Below are positions 14,286-22,395 of a stretch of 36,444 bases of DNA, in pieces. This DNA comes from a virus. The notes beneath the pieces were generated by a model that was given only the letters and a program-made list of their open reading frames with translations, ran no database searches and had not been told where the DNA came from. The first letter of the stretch is position 1. Each line of letters opens with the position of its first letter. The stretch lies in the IMG/VR virus record IMGVR_UViG_3300029448_000150, positions 1-36,444 of that record, one strand, 5' to 3'. The position numbers and the translations under genes were made by a program.

Positions 14286-16366
14286 TACATAGTTTGTGTC
14301 ATTACTTCACCCATTTTTGCGGGTTCAGTACCGATTCGCCCAATCTGGGCATTTTGTGCTTGTTGCATTTGAAATGCGTATTGTGATTGGTACTTTTGCA
14401 ATCTAGCTTGGAAAGCTGGATCATTCTGCAGTCTAGCAGCTACATCTTCTTGAGATACGTATTGCTGTAGAACTTGCATTGCAATTTGAGCACCGTTTGG
14501 TCTAGCTGGCATTTCTATACCAGCAAAAATTTTAGCGAGGTCATCCGTAACTTGCTTTACTATTTGCTCCTGTGCTTCCTGAGCTGGTTGAAGAACCATA
14601 TCCGCTAGTACTGGATCCACTGAATTAGCTATTACTCCAAGTAAATTATCTACATTGATGCGACCATTTCTGTCAAGTTGTGTAAGTGCTTGAATCTGAG
14701 CAAGTTTCTTTTCTTGTGTTTCGGGATCCGTGTTCAGTACATCGTACGATATAGTTACATCGAAGTTTTCATTTGGATCCCCTTTGCCAAATGTCTGTGC
14801 ATCTGGGGAACCAGTTACCCTGAAGAATGTACTATCTGGTCCAAATCTCTGGTAGCACTTGTACGCTAGTTTTACAACTTCCGAGCTGTGCTTTAGAAAT
14901 TTGTTTACTAAGAACTGCCTCTTGAGTTGACTCAAAGAAGTTTCATCTAGACCCATCAACCTATCTGCTTGAGCTTGAAGGGTTTGCTCAATCTCCACGG
15001 AACCAGTTGGTGGTGGGGGAGTAGGACCAAATGTTAAGTCACCCTTTCTGCGGTACGGTATCATTCTAGCTGGTCCGTAATCCGTAGGTGCTTGACCCAC
15101 TGGATGCAGTATAGGCGGTAAAGTGGAGAGACTGTTCCTGTCTATGCGGGAATCACGTTCTACTTTTACTTGATTTTGTATTCCTCGTAGTAGATCAGGA
15201 GCAGTCATTGTATCATAAAGACGCTTTGAATCCTCCGAAAGTTTAGTCACTACTATAGGATAATCTTCGTATCCATTTAGTAATTCATGTATAGCAAAGG
15301 CGGGCGCATCATTATTCCCGCTAAAAAGTCTATGGAATACCGTATAATATATCCCTTCTGAACCATCCTCTGGGTCGATTAGTCTTTGGTATCCATAGAT
15401 TAATTCAACTAAATCCTCTGTTTCATAACCGTAGTCCGATATAAGATTACTTCTTTGTCCCTCTTGTTGTTTCTCTATGCTTTGTATATCTATACCCCTG
15501 TATTTATCTATCATTTCCTGAACGAAATCAGAGTCCCATCCATCCGTTGTTACTTTTAGTTCTAGTTCCTGTGGAGTATAGTAACTCCTCCAGAAACAAT
15601 ACGGGGCTCTTTGTGGATCCGTAACGTACGGGGGTAAGAAAAAGTCATGGTCAGGTGCAAGTGTACGTACATCTGGTGCATTTATTGCCCTGCGTACTAT
15701 AGGCAACTCAGCAGTTCCATTGTTTCTTAAATCCTTGATAGCTTTCTTTGCACGTTTTTCTGATACTCCCTCGAAACCAGATTGAATAAGTTCAACTACG
15801 GATTCATCTTTATCTCCTTGCTGTATAGCTTTAGCTATTGTTGGTGCAATCTGTGCAATCTGCGTTAGATCCAAGGACTGCAAGAACTTTCTGTCCTCGC
15901 GTTGCCATCCAACGTGCGTAATTAATATACCTCTTTCTAGTAAATAGTTGCAACCGAGTTCCATTTCCTGAGAAAAACGATTAATGTACCCAGAACTAAT
16001 CATCCATTTAAGGAAGCTGGATACTATCTTTGATCTAGGTACATCGCCTATTTCTACTGGGAATGCAGTAACATTTGCCCTATTTAGGGCGGACATTAGT
16101 AAAGCAACTAATCTAGTAATGCGCTCATCAATAACGTGCGCCTCCATATCAGAAGCACCCTCAAAAGGAAAAGCATCCGCTCCGTGCTTACGATGATCCC
16201 TAGTCTTACCATTCCAATAATTCCTACGATTATCATAGGAATCACGGCATAGATCAAAATAAGGTTCTAGTTCATTGACCGTTTGCTCGTAGGCGTGTTG
16301 CAGGTGATCAACATTTGGCTCATCAGTTATGTAAGTTAATGAGTTTGAAATATCACTTGTTTGCAT
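14285..16366 (-). CDS. Portal (head-tail connector) protein (693 aa)
   Basis: The protein starts with a helical segment (DHLQHAYEQTVNELEPYFDL, then RNYWNGKTRDHRKHG). FPFEGASDMEAHVIDERITR, seen in large podoviral portals, follows. Other typical elements are YCFWRSYYTPQELELKV, the long crown helices late in the chain (AQEAQEQIVKQVTDDLAKIF) and an ending rich in Gln (QYVSQEDVAARLQ, QYQFQMQQAQ-like). Length (693) suits podoviral portals of the long type. It lies between the IF2N-like gene and the 69-aa gene, downstream of TerL. It forms the dodecameric packaging ring at the capsid vertex. Confidence 0.85.
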   Translation of the reverse strand: MQTSDISNSLTYITDEPNVDHLQHAYEQTVNELEPYFDLCRDSYDNRRNYWNGKTRDHRKHGADAFPFEGASDMEAHVIDERITRLVALLMSALNRANVTAFPVEIGDVPRSKIVSSFLKWMISSGYINRFSQEMELGCNYLLERGILITHVGWQREDRKFLQSLDLTQIAQIAPTIAKAIQQGDKDESVVELIQSGFEGVSEKRAKKAIKDLRNNGTAELPIVRRAINAPDVRTLAPDHDFFLPPYVTDPQRAPYCFWRSYYTPQELELKVTTDGWDSDFVQEMIDKYRGIDIQSIEKQQEGQRSNLISDYGYETEDLVELIYGYQRLIDPEDGSEGIYYTVFHRLFSGNNDAPAFAIHELLNGYEDYPIVVTKLSEDSKRLYDTMTAPDLLRGIQNQVKVERDSRIDRNSLSTLPPILHPVGQAPTDYGPARMIPYRRKGDLTFGPTPPPPTGSVEIEQTLQAQADRLMGLDETSLSQLKRQFLVNKFLKHSSEVVKLAYKCYQRFGPDSTFFRVTGSPDAQTFGKGDPNENFDVTISYDVLNTDPETQEKKLAQIQALTQLDRNGRINVDNLLGVIANSVDPVLADMVLQPAQEAQEQIVKQVTDDLAKIFAGIEMPARPNGAQIAMQVLQQYVSQEDVAARLQNDPAFQARLQKYQSQYAFQMQQAQNAQIGRIGTEPAKMGEVMTQTM

Positions 16367-16389
16367 ATCTAGCTATTTTATCATACGCA

Positions 16390-16767
16390 TCAAACAATCT
16401 TTTGCATAATAATTATGTACTTGTCCTCTTCGTATTCTTCTATGTGAACCATTTGCTGCCTTCGTATTTTTCCCATTAGTTTTCTTGGTATACTTGCGGG
16501 TACGCAACCAGCCTTTTCTTTTATATGAATAATAGCGAACTTTGGGTTGGGTGCTAAGTTCCGTACCCTACCCCTGTATACCTTGGGCTTGGATATTTCA
16601 AGCGGGATGTTATCATCCAGCATAGCTTGACCCATCTCCGTTACCCAAGTGTTTCTACCTTTACCAGTAAACGCACTTTCGTCCAGTTTATTAAAAGCAA
16701 TGTCACTTGCTTGCTCAAAGGATATATTGTAATCCTTTGCTATATCAGTTAATCTTCTCTTTGGCAT
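16390..16767 (-). CDS. IF2N-like small protein between TerL and portal (125 aa)
   Basis: The N-terminal 40 residues (RRLTDIAKDYNISFEQASDI) resemble the winged-helix-like subdomain of translation initiation factor IF-2 (a 'DIAKEL-x-V' motif), a module also found on some phage proteins. The remainder is beta-rich (VYRGRVRNLAPNPKFAIIHI, IRRQQMVHIEEYEEDKYIII). It may bind nucleic acid or a partner during packaging, but this is inference. ATG 16767 is coupled to the TerL stop (TAATG), preceded by a GAGGT Shine-Dalgarno inside TerL. Confidence 0.5.
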   Translation of the reverse strand: MPKRRLTDIAKDYNISFEQASDIAFNKLDESAFTGKGRNTWVTEMGQAMLDDNIPLEISKPKVYRGRVRNLAPNPKFAIIHIKEKAGCVPASIPRKLMGKIRRQQMVHIEEYEEDKYIIIMQKIV

Positions 16768-18425
16768 TAATAACCTCCACTTCCCCTAGTTGTTGATAAT
16801 AATTGTCTACCTGTTACATGGTCAGGTCCCTCACCACCGTTTGTCATTCGTAAATATCTAATAGTATCAAAGAAGTCCTTGAGTGCTTCGTCCGCCTTAC
16901 CGTTGCTTCCGTAATTAATTAAGGAATCAATTAGGTTCCCGCACTCCTCGTGCACGTAGCACAGTGGTCTATTGACGGAATCCACTGGTATATTGGGGTT
17001 ATAGGTGAACCACTCATCCAGAGCACTGATACCCATCTCTTCTTTTCTACCGTCACTGGGAACAAAATTCATTCCTAGTTCATCAAAGGATCTAAATAGA
17101 TCATCGTTGTTCTCGTTCTCCTTCGCAAAGAATCTGGAGTCCCCGATTCTTTCGTATATAGCTATACCGAGTTCTTCTTCTATCTCTTCAAAGAGCTCCA
17201 CGTACCCCTGTACATTTAAGCCAATCTTCTTGGATGCGGGTCCGTATCTCCATTTGGGATCCCCGAACAATGCCCACTCCCCGTACGTATCTCTATCTGG
17301 GAACTCCTTTCGTATATAAACGTACCCATCCTCATCAACGCCAGCCCACAGCGCAGAATAGTTCCGAGCCCCAGCGGGGTCCACAACCATGTAGCAAGTA
17401 TATGCGTTCTTTTGACTGATGTCTGGGAACCGCATACCGTATTTATTCTCTGTATCCGAAAGTACATTTACCTCAGTATTAAACAATGGTAGTAGTGTAG
17501 TCATGGATTTCACTGGTACCCCGTACGCACGAACCATTATGTCATCCTGAGATCTACCTAGAAGATCCTTCTTTATTCTTTCGTAACCACCAAAAGGGTT
17601 CTCATCCGAATGCAAGTAAACAATGGAAGCATCCCTATCTGGGGCATATTGACGTACTGGTAGCTTTCTATTACCCAGTAGTTCCGCTTCTTTGTCCTCC
17701 AGTGTTTCTGCACCTTTTAGGTACTCATTGATAAATGGGGTATACCCATCAATGGGGGTGAAACCCACCAATAGCTTGGAGTCCCTAGTAGCTAATCTAA
17801 ATCTTAGAGTATTGACTAAAGTTGAATCCCCGAGGTACTCATCGAGCCAAGCACCTATATTTAAACCATTGGGTGCATTGTACCCGAACTCAAAACCCTC
17901 CAATATAGTCTGGTTATTGGTGAACTGCGTATACGTCTTGAAATCCACACGCGTCCTAGTATCAGGAAATATAAAAGAACTTCCCGTGAAGCCATTTTGC
18001 ATAGAGAAGTTAATGTACCCCTCTATCCCCTTCGTCTTTCTTTTGAACTCCTTGGGCATCATTTCCCATATGGCAGCTTGCTGCACCTTTACAGATGTAT
18101 CTGCATTCTGAGAAAAACAAACAATATGACCATCCGTGCTTTCTATAACGGATTGCATAACTATCTTAGCGCACCCAGTAGTCTTGCCACTTCTGTTACC
18201 ACCTAGAGTCAAGCACTCATTGCACTCCTGTAGACCAGTGCGTATTCTTTCCCATCCATCTAAATCAAACCCGTATCGTACGGGCTCCTCTACAGAGGAC
18301 TTGATAGTTCCCTCGTGTACCCTATGCAGCTCCGCAAGTAATGTTGGATCCACCTCCGCGAGCTGTATTATTTCTTCATCCGTTGGGGCTTGCAGGATGG
18401 GGTGCGGGGTAAATACTAATTCCAT
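16767..18425 (-). CDS. terL: Terminase large subunit (552 aa)
   Basis: ATPase motor: Walker A at residues 75-83 (GGNRSGKTT) and Walker B at about 192-197 (GAWLDEYLGD, with D195 E196). A C-terminal RNase H-like nuclease follows: first Asp in YMVVDPAGAR (D349), second in RIGDSRFF (D429), third in LKDFFDTIRYL (D516 or D520). It therefore both pumps DNA into the procapsid and cleaves concatemers. I start at ATG 18425, which overlaps the stop of the 79-aa gene (TAATG); upstream in-frame codons reach 18461 without an ATG. It is 552 residues, normal for TerL. Packages with the portal. Confidence 0.9.
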   Translation of the reverse strand: MELVFTPHPILQAPTDEEIIQLAEVDPTLLAELHRVHEGTIKSSVEEPVRYGFDLDGWERIRTGLQECNECLTLGGNRSGKTTGCAKIVMQSVIESTDGHIVCFSQNADTSVKVQQAAIWEMMPKEFKRKTKGIEGYINFSMQNGFTGSSFIFPDTRTRVDFKTYTQFTNNQTILEGFEFGYNAPNGLNIGAWLDEYLGDSTLVNTLRFRLATRDSKLLVGFTPIDGYTPFINEYLKGAETLEDKEAELLGNRKLPVRQYAPDRDASIVYLHSDENPFGGYERIKKDLLGRSQDDIMVRAYGVPVKSMTTLLPLFNTEVNVLSDTENKYGMRFPDISQKNAYTCYMVVDPAGARNYSALWAGVDEDGYVYIRKEFPDRDTYGEWALFGDPKWRYGPASKKIGLNVQGYVELFEEIEEELGIAIYERIGDSRFFAKENENNDDLFRSFDELGMNFVPSDGRKEEMGISALDEWFTYNPNIPVDSVNRPLCYVHEECGNLIDSLINYGSNGKADEALKDFFDTIRYLRMTNGGEGPDHVTGRQLLSTTRGSGGY

Positions 18426-18664
18426 TATTCTTCGGTTTCCTCTTCCCAGCCATCTTCCCAATCTACATCCACTGTATCCATGCGTACCTCTTGATGCATT
18501 TCATTTATAAGCATCCTACCACTGGGTAAGTGATCGTAGTCAAAGTACACTTCTCCCTTATCATTCATTACAATGAAACAGAAGTGCTCGAAGTGCTCCC
18601 CAAGTATACCACGTACTTGATCGTAGATAGGATCATAGTCATTACTTAGAACAGACCTAGGCAT
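18425..18664 (-). CDS. Conserved hypothetical acidic protein between TerS and TerL (79 aa)
   Basis: MPRSVLSNDYDPIYDQVRGI, LGEHFEHFCFIVMNDKGEVY and FDYDHLPSGRMLINE, then a strongly acidic end (VDWEDGWEEETEE). The 'LGEHFxHFxFIVMNxxGEVYFDY' pattern recurs in marine phages beside terminases; function unknown. It overlaps TerS by 8 nt and is coupled to TerL. A packaging accessory is plausible. Confidence 0.6.
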   Translation of the reverse strand: MPRSVLSNDYDPIYDQVRGILGEHFEHFCFIVMNDKGEVYFDYDHLPSGRMLINEMHQEVRMDTVDVDWEDGWEEETEE

Positions 18665-19211
18665 CCTGTACCTCCGCATCTATAACCTTCGCTTTCTTTA
18701 TGCGCTCCCTAGCAGCCTTGATAGTAGCATCGTAATCATCCTGCGTATACGTCTTTCTATCTTCACTTATATGAGTTGCTTCCCCTCTAGCTGTTAGAGC
18801 TTCCCTAGAAGCGTTCGCCTTCGCTATTGATAACTCTTTGAGATCCCTGAACGTGGGTTCCAAGTCCCCTTCCTTCATTCTCTTTCGTACAGCCTGTATA
18901 AGATCCTCCTCCAATGAACTCATGTTCATATAATTCCTAGCAGCTATCTGCCCAGATAGTTCTTTGAACTTACCAAAGTAATCCGCGTAATCCGTTAGTA
19001 TACTAACTACACCGTTTCTATCGTGCCCGTACTTTTCAATTATCCTAGTCTGAGAATTACCTATACTATACAAGTAAAGTATCTCCGCTACCTTCTCCTG
19101 ATTGTATCTAGAAAGACTCTTCTTTTTAAGAGCACTCTTGGAATCCGATACTTCCTGTATCGCTAACTGGATCTCCTTGAAGAGCTCCTCTTTCTTTCTG
19201 TCCTTGGGCAT
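18657..19211 (-). CDS. Terminase small subunit candidate (184 aa)
   Basis: The central part has a helix-turn-helix-like stretch: VAEILYLYSIGNSQTRIIEK, then YGHDRNGVVSILTDYADYFG. Long helices follow (EEDLIQAVRKRMKEGDLEPT, KANASREALTARGEATHISE) for oligomerisation, and it ends with IKAARERIKKAK. This is the usual TerS layout (DNA-binding HTH plus oligomer helices), and it sits one small gene upstream of TerL. It recognises the packaging site and stimulates TerL. I did not see an exact family signature. Confidence 0.6.
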   Translation of the reverse strand: MPKDRKKEELFKEIQLAIQEVSDSKSALKKKSLSRYNQEKVAEILYLYSIGNSQTRIIEKYGHDRNGVVSILTDYADYFGKFKELSGQIAARNYMNMSSLEEDLIQAVRKRMKEGDLEPTFRDLKELSIAKANASREALTARGEATHISEDRKTYTQDDYDATIKAARERIKKAKVIDAEVQDA

Positions 19212-19212
19212 A

Positions 19213-19701
19213 CTACAATTTACTTATGGATACGTGAGGAATACTTCTTAGATCCGAGGGTAATATTTTAGTTAGTAAATCTTTGCGTCCGTACTTTGTT
19301 CTGGAGTACAACTTGTACAATGCGTCCTTTGGATCCTGAACCCTTTCTTTAGTTGTTAACTTTTTAACCAATTCTATAAGATCCTCTTTGCGTACCATAA
19401 CGAAGTACTTCTCTCTCTCGAAGGCGAAGTGCGTAGCACTGCCGTACAGCCATCCCTTGTTCCCCTGTACGTTCTTGATCTCCACCCATATTGTACTAGC
19501 ATCCTTTATACTTTTTACATCTACCTTGAACTGCATCTTGCAATGGTAATCCACGTGCTGTAGCTCCTCTTGGAAGGTGGACTTCCGTACCCCTGCATAA
19601 AAAAAGATGCCTAAGGCATCCTTGAATTTTTCTTCAGCTTGTGCTCCGTTAATACGAGCTTCACCTTTTGTATCGAATTTGTTTTGGTATGTGTATGGCA
19701 T
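19213..19701 (-). CDS. PD-(D/E)XK-like nuclease (162 aa)
   Basis: Contains the core of the restriction-endonuclease-like fold: E23/E24 near the N-terminus, D51 (HVDYHC), D61-V-K63 and E74-I-K76 (IWVEIKN). D51...E74xK76 fits the PD-(D/E)XK pattern, followed by a GWLYG loop. It could act as a Holliday-junction resolvase, a concatemer nuclease or a packaging-associated nuclease. It is the first gene of the late operon, next to TerS. I choose ATG 19701; a GTG at 19707 would add two residues. Identification is by motif only. Confidence 0.5.
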   Translation of the reverse strand: MPYTYQNKFDTKGEARINGAQAEEKFKDALGIFFYAGVRKSTFQEELQHVDYHCKMQFKVDVKSIKDASTIWVEIKNVQGNKGWLYGSATHFAFEREKYFVMVRKEDLIELVKKLTTKERVQDPKDALYKLYSRTKYGRKDLLTKILPSDLRSIPHVSISKL

Positions 19702-19724
19702 ACTCACTTTTTTATAACTTTATT

Positions 19725-19737
19725 CTTGACAGTCAAG
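19725..19737. promoter_or_regulatory. Palindromic operator-like site over the -35 box
   Basis: CTTGACAGTCAAG is a perfect inverted repeat (6-bp arms, 1-base centre) that includes TTGACA on the plus strand and TTGACT on the minus strand. One regulator bound here would shadow divergent promoters at once. Candidate binder: the HTH protein at 23738-23956 or a host factor. Confidence 0.5.
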
Positions 19738-19811
19738 TTTATAATACGGTATCTTAATGAAGTGATACATAAGGTTGCTCCTGATCATAATAATTTAGCA
19801 CCGTATCATTT

Positions 19812-19833
19812 CCCCCCTCCCCAGAGAGGGGGG
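19812..19833. promoter_or_regulatory. GC-rich hairpin, no U-tract
   Basis: CCCCCCTC (19812-19819) pairs with GAGGGGGG (19826-19833) around a six-base loop. Neither strand has a following T-run, so it is not a standard terminator. It may be a structured leader, an origin element or a protein site. Confidence 0.4.
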
Positions 19834-20146
19834 GTACATAAGTATCATTGTTATGCCGTATGAGTTCATAATTTTTTTATGTGGTACTTTATAATACATA
19901 GATTTTTACGGTGCTGATCTTTGACCCCCCTCCCCCCGTGGCAAAAAAGTCATGCAGTTTTTATTATGTATGAGTGTTTTATTTATTCTTATTGGACTAA
20001 ATGCATCACAGCCCCAAAAGGCTTCCATCAGGACACATATTTACCCCCTAGTAATAAAGTTGCATTTATAGTTGCATCAGGGGTCAAACTCTGATCCACT
20101 AACTGCATAACGTTGCAATAAAGCACCGTTAAACCAACTAAATATT

Positions 20147-20320
20147 ATGAATATAGATTATTATGAATCCGCGGAGGGCGTTACCATTACTAGAGAAGGA
20201 GCACTTCATTTACTAGGGAAGCACGGCTTGCCACTAGAGGAGTATCCACTGTTTGATCAAGACCTAGGACGCAATGATTTCTACGAAGCTCAACACGTAC
20301 TTGCTTGGCTCGGCTACTAA
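20147..20320 (+). CDS. First early gene, small hypothetical (57 aa)
   Basis: ATG 20147 follows an AACTAAATATT leader. Reads MNIDYYESAEGVTITREGAL, then HLLGKHGLPLEEYPLFDQDL and GRNDFYEAQHVLAWLGY. The TREGALHLLGKHG segment followed by YEAQHVLAWLG resembles the recognition-helix layout of small excisionase-like DNA-binding proteins, but too weakly to claim a family. As the first early gene it could act on the host or on phage promoters. Confidence 0.55.
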   Translation: MNIDYYESAEGVTITREGALHLLGKHGLPLEEYPLFDQDLGRNDFYEAQHVLAWLGY

Positions 20321-20338
20321 TCACTAACTACTAATACT

Positions 20339-20560
20339 ATGAAAACACTAATCGAATCCAATATCGAAAAGCAGGAGGGCTCAGTGCCCTTCTCAATATC
20401 CTTAAATGATACAGGGGAAAAGCTGTTCCCGTACAGCACGCACTTAAAGACCTACGAGGAGGGGGAGCACTTCTTTTATCATGGGGACTACTGTTCTACA
20501 TTAAAGCAGGCTCTAGCTTCTTTTAAAGAACGCTGTGCAGAGAGGGGCTTACAGTACTAG
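20339..20560 (+). CDS. Early hypothetical protein (73 aa)
   Basis: MKTLIESNIEKQEGSVPFSI begins the product, which contains FPYSTHLKTYEEGEHFFYHG and DYCSTLKQALASFKERCAER. Not recognised. The leader TCACTAACTACTAATACT before ATG is shared with other early genes, and an intrinsic terminator follows at 20582. Confidence 0.55.
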   Translation: MKTLIESNIEKQEGSVPFSISLNDTGEKLFPYSTHLKTYEEGEHFFYHGDYCSTLKQALASFKERCAERGLQY

Positions 20561-20581
20561 CCAGAACCCAAAACAACTCAC

Positions 20582-20612
20582 AGCCTCTCAGATATTCTCT
20601 GAGGGGCTTTTG
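20582..20612 (+). terminator. Intrinsic terminator-like hairpin
   Basis: An 11-bp stem (20582-20592 with 20598-20608, one G-T pair), 5-nt loop TATTC and a short T-run. It lies 22 nt after the stop of the 73-aa gene. The U-tract is weak (TTTT then GGGG), so leaky termination or processing is possible. Confidence 0.65.
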
Positions 20613-20655
20613 GGGTAGAGGCACCCTGCTTCTAATTATCACTAACTAAAATACT

Positions 20656-21408
20656 ATGAAGACAAAAGATAAAAACCTACAGCACTTTGTTAAGTGCGCA
20701 CGTTATAACTCGGGAACTCACTTCTTAGATAGTGGCGGTTCTAATGGTCGGCACTGGCAAAACCCAGTGAGCCCAGACGATATACCACTAGTTAAGTTCG
20801 ATGAGTTCGGCTCTGAGATTAATACCGCTAAATTTTTAGCGGAGCATCTTGAAGTAGATGAAAAGCTACAAAAGCAGTTTATGAAGTACGCTAATCTTGA
20901 AGAGAATAAGAAAAGAGATTGGCATGATTGCTTGCAGTCATTTATGTACAAAAAGCACAGCCTTAAACAACGTTGCCAAGACAATTCTTATAACTATGAC
21001 AATGACTTGTCACAGAACTTTATTGTAGAAGTGTACAACGATGAAACTTACAAAGATTACTTTGAAGTAGATGACAGCACTTTAACTGCAATATACATCC
21101 ACACAGGAGCGGATGTACGCGGAGGCTATTCTTATCCATTAATTACGCGATCAAAGACGGACTACTCTTTTCCGCACTCCATGTGCGCGGAATATCGTTG
21201 CATAGAGGAGCGCGGTGCGGATTGCGGAGACTTCCCAGAGCTACTGAGCGAAAAATGGGAGTGCGGATACAGTTCTTACCCTTTTGGGGAATTGGAGCAA
21301 GATACACAACGCTTCTTTTTATTCCCTAGCAGAGAACCAGACACTTTTGTGGCTAAATTAAAAGAAGGCGCACTTGCAAAAGTTGTAGCTTGCGCACCAA
21401 TATATTAA
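20656..21408 (+). CDS. Early conserved-type hypothetical protein (250 aa)
   Basis: Starts MKTKDKNLQHFVKCARYNSG, followed by THFLDSGGSNGRHWQNP; this DSGG...GRHWQ patch looks like a conserved phage motif. A later segment VEVYNDETYKDYFEVDDSTL, then TAIYIHTGADVRGGYSYPLI, is also compact. It is Cys-rich (about nine). I cannot name a family or activity. Nearby elements (terminator upstream, shared leader TCACTAACTAAAATACT) suggest it has its own regulated unit in the early region. Perhaps a host-takeover factor. Confidence 0.55.
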   Translation: MKTKDKNLQHFVKCARYNSGTHFLDSGGSNGRHWQNPVSPDDIPLVKFDEFGSEINTAKFLAEHLEVDEKLQKQFMKYANLEENKKRDWHDCLQSFMYKKHSLKQRCQDNSYNYDNDLSQNFIVEVYNDETYKDYFEVDDSTLTAIYIHTGADVRGGYSYPLITRSKTDYSFPHSMCAEYRCIEERGADCGDFPELLSEKWECGYSSYPFGELEQDTQRFFLFPSREPDTFVAKLKEGALAKVVACAPIY

Positions 21409-21448
21409 AACTAAACAGTTTGCGGATCTGTAAAACCGCCTTTTAAAT

Positions 21449-21814
21449 ATGAAAACTAAAGAAGATAAAAAACTATGGATGCGCAAGTCCCATGTACTTG
21501 CACTAACGGAGCTAATTCAAAACCTAGAAAAAGCAGGGTTCAAGAATACCTACGCTTATGACAGTGACGGTGAACCCACGGAGGAAAACCCAAGTATCTT
21601 GGACGCACTGCACCAAGTAGAATGCGCGGAGCTAGGTGCTTTGGATCTACAGCACAAGGACGGATGGATCTTTTGCTTGCAGATAATAACATTCAATGAT
21701 GACGTTATTGATAACGTACCAGATTGGTCATGGCAAGCCAAGTGCCCGCAATCCATACAAGACGACTTCACAGCCGTGATGGATTCATGGTACGATGATC
21801 ACGAGAACTATTAA
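21449..21814 (+). CDS. Early acidic hypothetical protein (121 aa)
   Basis: Opens MKTKEDKKLWMRKSHVLALT and contains LGALDLQHKDGWIFCLQIIT and DDVIDNVPDWSWQAKCPQSI, ending with WYDDHENY. Strongly acidic (DNA-mimic-like composition is possible). Not recognised. Follows the 250-aa gene by 40 nt with the same ATGAAAACTAAAG-type start region. Confidence 0.5.
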   Translation: MKTKEDKKLWMRKSHVLALTELIQNLEKAGFKNTYAYDSDGEPTEENPSILDALHQVECAELGALDLQHKDGWIFCLQIITFNDDVIDNVPDWSWQAKCPQSIQDDFTAVMDSWYDDHENY

Positions 21815-21826
21815 AATAAAATAATT

Positions 21827-22000
21827 ATGCACAAAGAAACAAAAAAAATAACAGAATCCCAAGTCGAATATTGGCTTGGTTCGGATGCACAGCTAGAAGA
21901 AGCTATAGACGTTCTGGTTGAGATTGCTAACGGCAACTACTCACCCAAACTATTGAGGGAGGAAATACTAAAATATAACCAAGACATCCTATCGGACTAA
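21827..22000 (+). CDS. Small early hypothetical protein (57 aa)
   Basis: ATG 21827 gives MHKETKKITESQVEYWLGSD, then AQLEEAIDVLVEIANGNYSP and a helical end. Ends just before the terminator at 22021. Not recognised; helical and acidic. Confidence 0.55.
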   Translation: MHKETKKITESQVEYWLGSDAQLEEAIDVLVEIANGNYSPKLLREEILKYNQDILSD

Positions 22001-22020
22001 TATAACTATACCCGAACCAC

Positions 22021-22049
22021 AAGCTCACGCTGAAAGGCGTGGGCTTTTT
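22021..22049 (+). terminator. Intrinsic terminator
   Basis: Stem 22021-22030 pairs with 22037-22046 (10 bp with one T-G), loop TGAAAG, followed by T-run 22045-22049. Closes the unit of the 250-aa, 121-aa and 57-aa genes. Sequence after it (GCAAGCATCCTGCTT..TAATTA) repeats that following the 20582 terminator. Confidence 0.75.
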
Positions 22050-22094
22050 GGGTGCAAGCATCCTGCTTGTAATTAACAATCAATAACTAAACTT

Positions 22095-22382
22095 ATGAAA
22101 ACAATAATAAAACAGTTAGATACGGCTATACAGCAAGCGTTGAATGAGCCAGAGCCTCACGATTACTACGAGAGACTTGTATTGATGCAGGGCTTAGTAA
22201 AGAAACTAAGAGCTGAAAGTGAAGACTCAATGATTCTCTCTAGGACGGCATACGACAGAGGTTTTTCGGACGCAATGCAAGGAGACAACTTCAATTCGCC
22301 TTACAGTTACAAGAATAATCCAAATCGACACGCGGATTACTCATTCGGATTTCAAATAGGCATCAATGAATACGAATCTTAA
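22095..22382 (+). CDS. Early hypothetical protein (95 aa)
   Basis: Begins MKTIIKQLDTAIQQALNEPE, helical, then YDRGFSDAMQGDNFNSPYSY and a C-terminal SFGFQIGINEYES. Not recognised. Same ATGAAAAC start context as the other genes opening early units; ATAACTAAACTT precedes the ATG. Confidence 0.5.
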   Translation: MKTIIKQLDTAIQQALNEPEPHDYYERLVLMQGLVKKLRAESEDSMILSRTAYDRGFSDAMQGDNFNSPYSYKNNPNRHADYSFGFQIGINEYES

Positions 22383-22395
22383 CCCAATAACCAAC

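Larger units (their letters stand above)
19702..20146. promoter_or_regulatory. Divergent control region between early and late operons (445 bp, no CDS)
   Basis: No coding frame fits. Elements seen: a perfect palindrome CTTGACAGTCAAG (19725-19737) containing TTGACA (19726-19731) with TATCTT 18 nt downstream (19750-19755); TATAAT at 19740-19745 and 19890-19895 in similar contexts (TTTATAATAC); a GC-rich hairpin at 19812-19833 (8-bp stem CCCCCCTC/GAGGGGGG) without a U-tract; a C-rich stretch at 19924-19937; and direct repeats GTATCAT (19803, 19842) and GTTGCA (20059, 20071, 20112). It drives the early plus genes, and probably the late minus operon through TATAAA at 19716-19711, with poor spacing. 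Could also hold the origin. Confidence 0.55.

Noticed and set aside
19812-19833. GC hairpin read as a terminator
   Set aside because: No T-run on either strand; kept as a structural element only.
21409-21448. GCGG/CCGC mini-hairpin before the 121-aa gene
   Set aside because: Only a 4-bp stem with a large loop; likely chance.
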